From contig CAMBQC010000003.1 in the NCBI GenBank assembly GCA_945869855.1, positions 1 to 50,610 on the forward strand: DNA of 50,610 nt, in the 5' to 3' direction. Shown here one piece after another: positions 8,750 to 16,135 of the stretch. Source of the stretch: Prosthecobacter debontii (GTDB taxonomy: Bacteria > Verrucomicrobiota > Verrucomicrobiia > Verrucomicrobiales > Akkermansiaceae). The notes under the pieces are model-generated. The model saw nothing but the letters and a program-made list of their open reading frames with translations. It was not told the origin of the DNA and did not search any database. Positions within the stretch are counted from its first letter, which is position 1, and every line of letters begins with the position of its first letter. The translations under genes and the position numbers were made by a program.

Positions 8750-10393
8750 TTATTTGTTGTAAAGCGTCTCGACACCGGCGGCTTCCGTCTTGGCGGCCAG
8801 CCATGAATTGAATGCCGCGATACGGTTCGTTTCCGCGGCTCGCCGGATCTCGGCTTCGAGGGCTGTTTCCGAGTTCTCCTGCTTCACGATCTCGCGTTTC
8901 CCTACATGCACGATGAACGCGCGGTCGGACTCGATGACAGGCTCCGTGAGGGTGCCAGGGTCGGTGTATTTCGCGGCGTTGAAAAGACCGGAGGGCACCT
9001 TGGTGGTGTCGCCCTGATAACCAGCGGTGACTTCGGGGAGGCTTACCGTTTCGATGGTGATCGCGGCTTCCTTGGCGGCATCGGCGAAGCTCTTGCCAGC
9101 TGCGAGGGCTGCCTTGATTTTCTCGGAGGCCTCCTCGGTGGCTTTTTTAAGGGCGGCAGCGGCCTGCTCCCCGATTAGGCGGGCGCGGGCTTCGGCACGG
9201 GCTTCATCGTAGGTCTGCACGCGGACTTTCTCCGTCTCGTCGAGGCAGGCGATCAACCACTCGTCCTCGCCGATCGCGATGGCGGGCGAGATTTTCGAGA
9301 GGGGATCGGAAGTGAGGGTCATGCGGAAAAGCTCGTCAGCTGCGGTGCCTTTGGTGCTGGAGGCGCGGAGGGCGGTCTTGAGTTCCGCGGGCGCATCGGC
9401 CAGTGCGAAAAGCTCCGTGGTTTTCAGTTCCCAGCCCTCTTTCTTGGCGAGCTTGTCGAAGCTGATATCCTTCTGGCTCTCGAGCTGGTAGAGGAAATCA
9501 TCCGCCTTGGCGCCGGTTTCTAGCTGGGCCTTGCGGCGTTTCTCCGCGATCTCCGACGCGCGGGCCGCCTTCGCTTTTTCGTGTTCCGCTTTTGCCTCTT
9601 CGGTGGCATCGGCGGCGAGGGCGGCGATCTCGGCGGGTTCGGCAGGGAAGGTCGGCTTCGCGATCAGATAGGTGTATTTGCGTTTTTCGGGGGTCTTAAA
9701 CGCGTCCTGGACGGTTTCCCAATAGGTCTTGATCTCCTCTTCCGAGGGGTCGATTTTTTCCTCGATGGGGTCGATGTCTAGGCGCGCGATGTCAACGGCG
9801 ATGCGTTGGCCGCCCAAGGCGGAGTTCTTGGCGACCGCATCGCGGTTTGCAGTGAGGCCGGCGCCGAGGATCTCGGCGAGCTTGGCTTGTGCGATCACAT
9901 CGGAGGCGAGCGCGCGGATATCGCCTTCCGTCAGGCCGAGGCGTCCGATGCCCTTTTCGATAAAATTCCGGTATGCTTCTTGGGAAAACTCGCCGTTCGG
10001 ACCGGTGAAAGCGCGGAGCTTGCGGATGAAGGAATCGATCTCCTCCTCGCCCGGATAGATGCCGAATTGCTCCTTCGCGGAACGCAGGAGAATACGGTTG
10101 GCGAAAAAGTTTTCCATGGCCTTATCTTGGGACTGGGCGTCCCCCGACATGCCGAAGAGGAAAGTATACAGCGGGAAATCACCGGACTGCGCGAGCGATT
10201 GCGTGAGCTGGTAGGCGGATGTACCGAGGTTGGAGAACTCCTTGTCGGTGTAGGTGCGTCCCGAGACCTTCATGTAGGGTCTCCCGCCGCCGCCGCTGCG
10301 CATGGTGCTGGTGTCCATGAAAAGGAATCCAATCAGAACGAGGACGAAGAGGACGATAATGAGTCCGGTGTATTTGCGAAGGTTTTCGATCAT
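8750..10393 (-). CDS. PpiD/SurA-like membrane-anchored periplasmic folding protein
   Basis: This 547-residue protein has a short cytoplasmic N-terminus, one transmembrane helix (TGLIIVLFVLVLIGFLFM, about residues 9-26) and a large periplasmic part. The SurA_N-like region includes DKAMENFFANRILLRSAKEQFGI, EEEIDSFIRKLRAF and FSQEAYRNFIEKGIGRLGL. After that comes a charged helical region and a degenerate PPIase-like region near EWLIACLDETEKVRVQTYDEARAEARARL. I could not find the parvulin active-site pattern, so chaperone action is better supported than prolyl isomerase activity. PpiD proteins work near the Sec translocon on emerging exported proteins. It is probably co-transcribed with the TPR gene 45 nt downstream. 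Confidence 0.82.
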   Translation of the reverse strand: MIENLRKYTGLIIVLFVLVLIGFLFMDTSTMRSGGGGRPYMKVSGRTYTDKEFSNLGTSAYQLTQSLAQSGDFPLYTFLFGMSGDAQSQDKAMENFFANRILLRSAKEQFGIYPGEEEIDSFIRKLRAFTGPNGEFSQEAYRNFIEKGIGRLGLTEGDIRALASDVIAQAKLAEILGAGLTANRDAVAKNSALGGQRIAVDIARLDIDPIEEKIDPSEEEIKTYWETVQDAFKTPEKRKYTYLIAKPTFPAEPAEIAALAADATEEAKAEHEKAKAARASEIAEKRRKAQLETGAKADDFLYQLESQKDISFDKLAKKEGWELKTTELFALADAPAELKTALRASSTKGTAADELFRMTLTSDPLSKISPAIAIGEDEWLIACLDETEKVRVQTYDEARAEARARLIGEQAAAALKKATEEASEKIKAALAAGKSFADAAKEAAITIETVSLPEVTAGYQGDTTKVPSGLFNAAKYTDPGTLTEPVIESDRAFIVHVGKREIVKQENSETALEAEIRRAAETNRIAAFNSWLAAKTEAAGVETLYNK

Positions 10394-10457
10394 GGTAGAT
10401 GGCTGGGGCGGGGATTAAAAGGGGTGAGGCGGGGATTTCAAACCCTAAACTTTGGGA

Positions 10458-10557
10458 AAGACACAAGACTTGGAGACGCAAGACACAAGAAAAGAGGCCG
10501 AAAGAAAGAGGCCGAAAGGGCGCGTCTGCCCTTTTGTGTCTCTAGGTCTTGTGTCTT
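10458..10557. repeat. Inverted heptad element (AAGACAC family) in divergent spacer
   Basis: The left arm (10458-10489) is built of AAGACAC, AAGACTT, GAGACGC, AAGACAC and AAGAAAA 7-mers with one extra base. The right arm (10531-10557) is its imperfect inverse, ending GGTCTTGTGTCTT. Between them, AGAGGCCGAAAG occurs twice (10493-10518). The element fills the spacer between the divergent PpiD-like and permease-thioesterase genes, so it overlaps where their promoters should lie. The same AAGACAC word recurs at 30895-30930. Confidence 0.75.
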
Positions 10558-10607
10558 CTGCCCACGTGGAGCTTGCGGAAGTTAGGAAAAGTGGGGAGTG
10601 TCTGCGC

Positions 10608-12497
10608 ATGAATTTGCGCTGGCTGAACGCTTTGTTTTGGGGGAATTCCGTCGCCTTGGCGTGGATGTGGGGCTTGGGGCTGTTTTTCAGCGTCCAGATC
10701 TCTTTCATGTTCGGGATGAAAGGGCTGCTGATGTTCGCGATTCCGAACGCGATCGGACTGATGCTTTTCGGTTACCTCACGCAGATCGTCGCGAAACGCC
10801 ACCCAGGCGGTCATGAGTCGCTGGCACTGTTTTTCGACAAATTCTCCAAGCCCTTCCGGCTCATCTTCTACATCTACCAGGTCGTCGCGCTCTCGCTGAC
10901 CGTTTTCGCGCTGGTGAAATACCTGTTCATGCCCCTTTTCCTGCCGACGCAGATGGGCACGCCCGTCCTGCTCGGGCTCTCGATGACCATGGTCGTTTTC
11001 GTCCTACTGGCGATGGGCTGCCTGTTTGGCGAGGAGTTCGGGATTGGGAAAATCAAGGCCGGCCATGCTTTGCTGGGGACTTTGCTTCTTGTCTGCGTGA
11101 TCACCATCCTTTCTCACCACAATCTTTTCGATCTCGGGAAAGGCATCAACGGCACAGCTGACAATCTCACCTACGACCACTCGCCGAACCGTTTCTGGGG
11201 CTACGCGATTCCTCTCGTCGTGGGGCTGCTCGTCGGGCCATGGCTGGATCTCCAGCACTGGCAGCGCGCGATCCAGATCCACCGTGAGGAAAGCTCGATC
11301 CGCCTCAGCTACATCTTCGGCGGCGTGATCTTTTTCCTCCTGCTTCTCTTCCACGGCTCGCTCGCGATGTGGGTGATAGGGCACGCGGACGATTTCTCGG
11401 TGAGGAAAAGCGGCCTCGACGGTCTCCACTACGCGCACGATCTTGTCACTCGCCATTTCGGCGGAGCTTTCGACGGGAACTCGCTCGTCCCCATCGCCTA
11501 CTTCGGTTTCCTCTGCATCTGCGTGCTGACCACCCTCGACAGCGGATACGTCGCGTTGAAATGGTTCCTCGGTCGGAACGTAGAGCGCAGCGAGAACATG
11601 CTGATCTCCCTCATCCCGAAGCCGCTCATCGCCTCACCGATCCCGACTTTTCTCATCATCGGAGTGATCGCGCTTGGCGGTTATTTCGGGAAATTCGAGG
11701 TGGAGTATTTCATGGTGTTCTTCGCCTCGTTTTTCGTCGGATACGCGGCACTGGCGGTCGCCCGCTGTTTTGTGCCAAACAGCCAGCAACCCCTGCCGCA
11801 GATCCGCATGTTCTCCATGGCGTGCCTTTGCTTGGTGGTCTTCGCGTTCGGCTACATGGTAAAACTCAACGTGCTGATGTATCTGGGTTCCCTGCTGCCG
11901 TTGGTCTATGTGGTCTGGCTCGTCACCACCACGGATCTGCTGCGACTTGTCACGGAAAAGGCGGGCGAGGTTACACGCGCCGCCGCCGAAATCCCCGCCA
12001 TCAAAGCGATTTCAAAAACCGAATCACCTGCGCCCCGCTCCGAGGTCGCGGCGCCCGTTTCGGCAGGCACCCACGATCTGAAGGGCCATTTCGAGGGGAA
12101 ATGGTTCGTCTATTCGATGGTCGCGACCTATCAGGACACGAACTCGGTGGGCAATGTCTACTTCGGTATGTATCCGCTTTACGTCGGGAAAACCCGCGAG
12201 CTGTTTTTCAACGCCGCCATGCCGGACTTCGACCTAAAGACCACGAAGTTCTACATCCTCACCCGCTCCTTCGAGCACAAGTTCGTCCGTGAGACGCGCG
12301 AATTCGATACGATCACGGTCAAGATCTGCGTCAGCGATTTCAATCGTAAGTTCTGCACCCTTGAGCACCAGATTTTCGGCTCCGAAGGCCAGCTCCTCGG
12401 CAAGGGCAAGCAGAGCCTGCTCTTCGTCTCTTCCAAGGACTACGGCCTCTTAGACATTCCGCCGGAAGTGTATTCCGCGTTCATAAAATATCTTTGA
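10608..12497 (+). CDS. SSS-like permease fused to a hotdog-fold thioesterase
   Basis: This 629-residue two-part protein has about twelve hydrophobic helices in residues 1 to about 450. They carry sodium/solute symporter-like features: GPWLDLQHWQRA in one loop and VLTTLDSGYVALKW in a later helix. After a charged linker (about 455-485), residues from about 487 form a 4HBT/YbgC-type hotdog domain: YQDTNSVGNVYFGMYPLYVGKTREL matches the thioesterase substrate-helix pattern, then a beta-rich segment follows. The fusion implies that a transported or membrane-bound acyl compound is handled as a thioester, but no substrate is indicated. The ATG at 10608 directly precedes the first helix; an upstream in-frame start would add 52 charged residues from repeat DNA. 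A sequencing-related fusion is unlikely because the frame is open throughout. Confidence 0.8.
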   Translation: MNLRWLNALFWGNSVALAWMWGLGLFFSVQISFMFGMKGLLMFAIPNAIGLMLFGYLTQIVAKRHPGGHESLALFFDKFSKPFRLIFYIYQVVALSLTVFALVKYLFMPLFLPTQMGTPVLLGLSMTMVVFVLLAMGCLFGEEFGIGKIKAGHALLGTLLLVCVITILSHHNLFDLGKGINGTADNLTYDHSPNRFWGYAIPLVVGLLVGPWLDLQHWQRAIQIHREESSIRLSYIFGGVIFFLLLLFHGSLAMWVIGHADDFSVRKSGLDGLHYAHDLVTRHFGGAFDGNSLVPIAYFGFLCICVLTTLDSGYVALKWFLGRNVERSENMLISLIPKPLIASPIPTFLIIGVIALGGYFGKFEVEYFMVFFASFFVGYAALAVARCFVPNSQQPLPQIRMFSMACLCLVVFAFGYMVKLNVLMYLGSLLPLVYVVWLVTTTDLLRLVTEKAGEVTRAAAEIPAIKAISKTESPAPRSEVAAPVSAGTHDLKGHFEGKWFVYSMVATYQDTNSVGNVYFGMYPLYVGKTRELFFNAAMPDFDLKTTKFYILTRSFEHKFVRETREFDTITVKICVSDFNRKFCTLEHQIFGSEGQLLGKGKQSLLFVSSKDYGLLDIPPEVYSAFIKYL

Positions 12498-12500
12498 GGA

Positions 12501-12573
12501 AAGCACGAAACCCAAAGCCCGAAGCCTTAAATGATATCTTCATTTCGGTTTTCGTGCTTCGTGCTTGGATTTT
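12501..12573. repeat. Opposed heptad tracts (AAGCACG family)
   Basis: The left tract (12501-12528) is AAGCACG, AAACCCA, AAGCCCG, AAGCCTT. The right tract (12546-12573) is CGGTTTT, CGTGCTT, CGTGCTT, GGATTTT, the inverse of the same word. The arms can pair. The element lies between the fusion gene stop (12497) and the Dabb gene start (12601) and may serve as a terminator or leader hairpin. Confidence 0.75.
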
Positions 12574-12600
12574 CCACCTAGCCGCAGGCAGGATGGGCGC

Positions 12601-12903
12601 ATGGAACACCATGTCTATTTCTGGTTAAAAGATGAGTTCAAGAACGAGGTCGGCGGTGCCCGTATGGAGGCCGCGCTTGCTGAGTTGATGAAATCCCCGA
12701 ACATCTCCAAAGCCCGTTGGGGCAAACCCGCTGCCACCGAGGCGCGCCCCGTGACCGACCACTCATGGGATTACGGCATCTCATTCCATTTCGACACCAT
12801 GGAAGCCCATGAGAAATACCAGAAAGCCGATCCTATCCACGACGCCTTCTCCGGCGATCACCGCGAGATGTGGGCGAAGGTGCTGGTGATGGATCTGGCG
12901 TGA
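12601..12903 (+). CDS. Dabb (stress-responsive A/B barrel) domain protein
   Basis: This 100-residue single-domain cytoplasmic protein has the ferredoxin-like dimeric alpha/beta-barrel (Dabb) pattern. It begins MEHHVYFWLKDEF, has a helix (ARMEAALAELMKSP), a strand (WDYGISFHFDTMEAHEKYQKADPIHDAF) and ends MWAKVLVMDLA. Members bind or modify small hydrophobic compounds in some organisms; in most bacteria the role is unknown. The ATG at 12601 is preferred over an upstream in-frame ATG that would add 12 residues encoded in spacer DNA. It converges with ispH 10 nt downstream. Confidence 0.88.
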   Translation: MEHHVYFWLKDEFKNEVGGARMEAALAELMKSPNISKARWGKPAATEARPVTDHSWDYGISFHFDTMEAHEKYQKADPIHDAFSGDHREMWAKVLVMDLA

Positions 12904-12913
12904 GGGCTCGCCA

Positions 12914-14122
12914 TCACTCCAGCGGACTCCCTCGCAGCTCGAACACTTTCCGGACCGTAGCCTCGATGAGGTTGTTCGGGCAGGACGCACCCGCCGTGAG
13001 CCCGATGGTGACGTGCTCCTTTCCGGAAAACACATCCGCGTAGTTTGCGGTGCGCTCCTCGCGGTGATGGAGGTCGTAGTGGACAATCTCCTCCAGCGAG
13101 CGAATCTGCCCGGCATCTCGGATGAAAAAAGTGGGAAGCTCCTTTTCGCCAATCTCGACGAGGTGGGCGGTGTTGGAGGAGTTGTATCCGCCCACGACGA
13201 GCAGCAGATCCATTTTCGTTTCCAGCATCTCGAACAGCGCGTCCTGCCGCTCCTGCGTCGCGCCGCAGATCGTGTCGAAAACATGGAAATTCTCCTCCGA
13301 GCCATCGCGGTCTTTCATGGCGGCGGCGAGGCGCTTTTGGATTTCAAGAGTCTCGCCCTTCAGCATGGTCGTTTGGTTCGCCAGGCCGATTTTCCGCAGG
13401 TGGACATCAGGGTCAAAGCCCTGCTCGCAGCCACCCTTAAAACGCTCCAGAAAAGCGGCCTTGTCACCGCCATGGCGTATGAAATCCGCGATGTAGTCCG
13501 CATCCGCGATGGTGAGTATGACGAGGTAGTGACCCTGCCCATCCTCGCCGGCGGCGCGGGAGGCGGTGGCGCGCGTCTCCTCATGACCGGCCTTGCCGTG
13601 GATGATTGAGGTCACACCCTCCTTTGCGTAACCACGCACACGCCGCCAGACTTTCATCACGTCGCCACAGGTCGTATCCACCGTGTAGCAGCCGCGCTCA
13701 TCGAGCTTCGCCATGAAATGGGTCGGAGCCCCGAAGGCGGGGACGATCACCACATCCTCGGGACCGAGTTCGTCATAGGTCGCGTCGATTTCCTTCCAAG
13801 GCAGCGAAACGATGTCCATTTCGCGGAGCTGGCGGTTCACCTCCTGGTTGTGGATAATCTCGCCGATGAGGAAAATCCGGTTTTCGGGAAACACTTTCCG
13901 CGAGGCATACGCGAGGTCGATCGCCCGCTCGACGCCGTAGCAGAATCCGAAATCCTTCGCAAGCACCAGCGTGGTGTCGCCACTGGTGATCTTCCCGCCC
14001 ATATCCTTGATTTTCTCGACGAGCGAGGAGCGGTAATGGACAGCGACCTGCGCGGAGACGAGCTCCATCACATCCGGACGGCGGACATTGACGCGGGGGC
14101 GACTGGGGGCGGGTGCGGACAT
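12914..14122 (-). CDS. ispH: 4-hydroxy-3-methylbut-2-enyl diphosphate reductase
   Basis: This 402-residue iron-sulfur enzyme performs the last step of the MEP pathway, converting HMBPP to IPP and DMAPP. The three [4Fe-4S] cysteines are visible in GFCYGVERA, DTTCGDVMKV and DTICGATQERQ, and the family active-site region HGKAGHEETRATAS is present. The protein is of the longer type seen in cyanobacteria and plants: about 80 residues more than E. coli IspH, with an N-terminal extension and an insertion. The ATG at 14122 is preferred; a GTG at 14137 would add five residues and overlap a heptad tract. No other MEP gene is adjacent. Confidence 0.95.
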   Translation of the reverse strand: MSAPAPSRPRVNVRRPDVMELVSAQVAVHYRSSLVEKIKDMGGKITSGDTTLVLAKDFGFCYGVERAIDLAYASRKVFPENRIFLIGEIIHNQEVNRQLREMDIVSLPWKEIDATYDELGPEDVVIVPAFGAPTHFMAKLDERGCYTVDTTCGDVMKVWRRVRGYAKEGVTSIIHGKAGHEETRATASRAAGEDGQGHYLVILTIADADYIADFIRHGGDKAAFLERFKGGCEQGFDPDVHLRKIGLANQTTMLKGETLEIQKRLAAAMKDRDGSEENFHVFDTICGATQERQDALFEMLETKMDLLLVVGGYNSSNTAHLVEIGEKELPTFFIRDAGQIRSLEEIVHYDLHHREERTANYADVFSGKEHVTIGLTAGASCPNNLIEATVRKVFELRGSPLE

Positions 14123-14136
14123 GGGGGAAAGAGACA

Positions 14137-14164
14137 CCAGAATCCTGAAGCCAGAAACCCCAAA
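14137..14164. repeat. Heptad repeat tract (CCAGAAN family)
   Basis: Four in-phase 7-mers, CCAGAAT, CCTGAAG, CCAGAAA and CCCCAAA, lie 14 nt upstream of the ispH ATG (transcription goes leftward). The rest of the spacer to 14304 shows no gene or recognisable signal. Confidence 0.65.
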
Positions 14165-14304
14165 GTGCTTAACTACGAGATTCCGATGCCAGAGCGGGAG
14201 CCACGGATTCGGGTAGGGCTTGCCTTCGCGCCAGCTGCCATCATGAAGAGGAACAGCGCTAAACGCGAAACGCTTCCTCCGAACCGGGTTCTTTTCTTTA
14301 GTCG

Positions 14305-15276
14305 CTACGTGGCGGTGATCACCTTGAAAACACCCGTTTCCGCGAGGAGCCTCGGGCGGAGGCCGAGGGATACGAGATGCGCCTCGTAAGGCAGCTGGCG
14401 GTTAGCTACGAGGTGGAGGCTGCCACCGCGTCTCAGGGAGCGGGCGGCGCTGGTTAGGAAAGCATGACCGAGGCCGATGTCGCGCACCTGCCCGGAGTGG
14501 AAGGGCGGGTTCGTGAGGATATGGTCGTATTTCACCGGAAGGCCGGAGGTTACATCGTGCCAGTGAAATTGCGCCGGGCCGGTGACATTTTTCCGAGCGC
14601 AAGCGAGGGCGCGGGCATCCGCCTCGAAGAGATCGATGCGGGAAATGTTCGGGCATTTTTCCAAGGCGGCATGGCTGAGGAAACCCCAACCGGCGCCGAG
14701 ATCCGCCACCTCGCCGCGCAGGGAAGGCGGCAGGTGTTGCGCGAGGAGGGCGGAGCCGGGATCGATGTGATCCACACTGAACACGCCGGGAACTACGGTG
14801 AATGTAGTATCCGGGATGAGGCGGGGTTCGGAAAGACTGCGCCACGCGGCAAGGACAGAGGTGTCCCATGGTTCCGCGTTCCCGACGGCGAAGGCGCGAC
14901 ACTTGTTTTTTGAAACGGAGAAGAGCAGCGGCGTAGCTTTGGAGAGTTCTTTCTCGAAACGGGCGGCACCCGATGTGTTCGCGAGGGCGGCGATCAGCAT
15001 GCCGCCGGGCGCGAGGAGATCATGGGCGCGGGCGAAACCGGCGAGCGTCTCTTCCTTGGATTTTCCGGGCAGGAAAAACACGGTGGGATATCTCCCTTGC
15101 GGATCATCGGCCATCGTCATCCCGGCGGCCACGCATTGATCGGCCAGCGGCTTGATCGGCTGCCATGCGGTGGCGCGGAGCAAATTCGGATGCGGCTCCG
15201 CGCCGAGGAACAGCGCGGGCCATACAATGGGATGCTCACGCGAGGCAATAGCTAGGGTTTCGAGGGCGGGATTCAT
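14305..15276 (-). CDS. RsmC/RlmG-like class I methyltransferase
   Basis: This 323-residue SAM-dependent methyltransferase has two domains. Residues 1 to about 160 are a degenerate methyltransferase fold with HDLLAPGGMLIAALAN. The second half is catalytic: motif I is VADLGAGWGFLSHAAL at about 190, the acidic residue is in IDLFEADARALACARKNV, and motif IV is HILTNPPFHSG. NPPF marks enzymes that methylate exocyclic amino groups, so a 16S or 23S rRNA guanine-N2 target (RsmC or RlmG type) is most likely. The ATG at 15276 touches the 137-bp repeat, so upstream signals for transcription and translation come from repeat DNA; a longer in-frame start would translate the repeat. Confidence 0.87.
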   Translation of the reverse strand: MNPALETLAIASREHPIVWPALFLGAEPHPNLLRATAWQPIKPLADQCVAAGMTMADDPQGRYPTVFFLPGKSKEETLAGFARAHDLLAPGGMLIAALANTSGAARFEKELSKATPLLFSVSKNKCRAFAVGNAEPWDTSVLAAWRSLSEPRLIPDTTFTVVPGVFSVDHIDPGSALLAQHLPPSLRGEVADLGAGWGFLSHAALEKCPNISRIDLFEADARALACARKNVTGPAQFHWHDVTSGLPVKYDHILTNPPFHSGQVRDIGLGHAFLTSAARSLRRGGSLHLVANRQLPYEAHLVSLGLRPRLLAETGVFKVITAT

Positions 15277-15413
15277 GGCTTTTGACTGCGGCGATCTCTT
15301 CGCCGCTTTTGTATTCTTAGGCGCGATACAGGGTGAGGTTGGAAAGTGCCGCGCGCCCACGATCACCGGAATCCCCCGTGAACAAAAGCGGCGAATCATC
15401 GCCGCACTCAAAA
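15277..15413. repeat. RAYT-associated BIME, copy 1
   Basis: The left end holds the hairpin GCGGCGA, TCTCT, TCGCCGC. The right end holds GCGGCGA, ATCA, TCGCCGC in inverted arrangement. Outermost bases are TTTTGACTGCGGCGAT and, inverted, TTTTGAGTGCGGCGAT. The copy abuts the start codon of the RsmC-like gene at 15276. Confidence 0.9.
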
Positions 15414-15423
15414 AGGCTGCGCC

Positions 15424-15960
15424 TCAATAATCATCGAAAACGTTGAGATCGTCGGTTTTGAAGAATTCGATGGTTTTCCGGAAAGCGGGCGTGCTGTTTT
15501 TCTCGAACCACGCAGCCGAGCACCAAGGATAATCGACAGCCCTCAGCACTAGCCCATGTTTCACCGCGTTGTTGTTTACGTAATTCAATCGGGCGAAGTA
15601 GGACTTCTGAAAGGTAAGCGGCGTGTCGAAATAGTTATGCCAAACCTTTCTCCCCGGCGTCTCATCCAAACCGTTGAGGTGGATCGCCGTTTTCCTATGA
15701 AGCGAGCCGATCCATTTCGCGAGCGACACCTTTCCCTCCTGCGGCGATTTCGCGATCAAATGGTAGTGATTGATCAGAACCGCCCAAGCTTGGAGTTCCC
15801 ACCCATGGGTCGCTGCCCCATCAACCAAGGTTTCGCAGAAATGACGAAGACGGGCGCGGGATTTGAGATGATGCTGCTTCAGATAGGTGCCAGCGGTGAC
15901 CATATACAATCCGGGCGCGAAACAGTTGTGCGGCGGGGCATGCGGCCAGGAGATGTCCAT
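15424..15960 (-). CDS. REP-associated tyrosine transposase (RAYT, TnpA_REP, Y1 family)
   Basis: This 178-residue IS200/IS605-like HUH transposase would cut and rejoin single-stranded DNA at REP hairpins. The HUH metal motif is LINHYHLIAKSP (His-Tyr-His). The C-terminal segment YFARLNYVNNNAVKHGLV aligns with the RAYT Y-x-x-x-N-x-V-x-x-G-L-V motif, whose Tyr is the nucleophile. It is followed by the conserved YPWCSAAWF block. The length is normal, so the gene appears intact. The start codon is 38 nt inside the right-hand repeat and the stop 10 nt from the left-hand repeat. RAYTs are usually single-copy domesticated genes that maintain REP sequences, so those two repeats are its likely substrate. 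Confidence 0.92.
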   Translation of the reverse strand: MDISWPHAPPHNCFAPGLYMVTAGTYLKQHHLKSRARLRHFCETLVDGAATHGWELQAWAVLINHYHLIAKSPQEGKVSLAKWIGSLHRKTAIHLNGLDETPGRKVWHNYFDTPLTFQKSYFARLNYVNNNAVKHGLVLRAVDYPWCSAAWFEKNSTPAFRKTIEFFKTDDLNVFDDY

Positions 15961-15998
15961 GTCGCAAGAGATGGCATAAGCAAATGCCAGGGGAAAGC

Positions 15999-16135
15999 GG
16001 CTTTTGACTGCGGCGATCTCTTCGCCGCTTTTGTATTCTTAGGCGCGATACAGGGTGAGGTTGGAAAGTGCCGCGCGCCCACGATCACCGGAATCCCCCG
16101 TGAACAAAAGCGGCGAATCATCGCCGCACTCAAAA
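15999..16135. repeat. RAYT-associated BIME, copy 2
   Basis: This copy is identical over 137 bp to 15277-15413 and in the same orientation. Its right end overlaps the 3' end of hemA: the hemA stop codon (16130-16132) and last sense codon (16133-16135) are repeat bases. Confidence 0.9.

Larger units (their letters stand above)
15277..16135. mobile_element. RAYT transposase unit bounded by two identical 137-bp REP pairs
   Basis: This is a composite unit: a 137-bp repeat (15277-15413), a RAYT gene (15424-15960) and a second copy of the repeat (15999-16135). The two copies are base-for-base identical and in the same orientation, 722 bp apart. Each copy has its own imperfect inverted ends with REP-type hairpins. 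The unit sits between hemA and the RsmC-like gene, and both neighbours use repeat bases at their edges. It resembles REP/RAYT units, in which the transposase acts on single-stranded hairpin DNA. The perfect identity points to recent duplication or insertion. Confidence 0.85.

Noticed and set aside
15879..16133. 84-residue frame that starts in the repeat
   Set aside because: It reads the repeat and then the antisense-phase of the RAYT start; no homology pattern.
15277..16135. CRISPR array or tandem genes suggested by two identical repeats
   Set aside because: There are only two copies, 722 bp apart, with a transposase gene between them and no cas genes.
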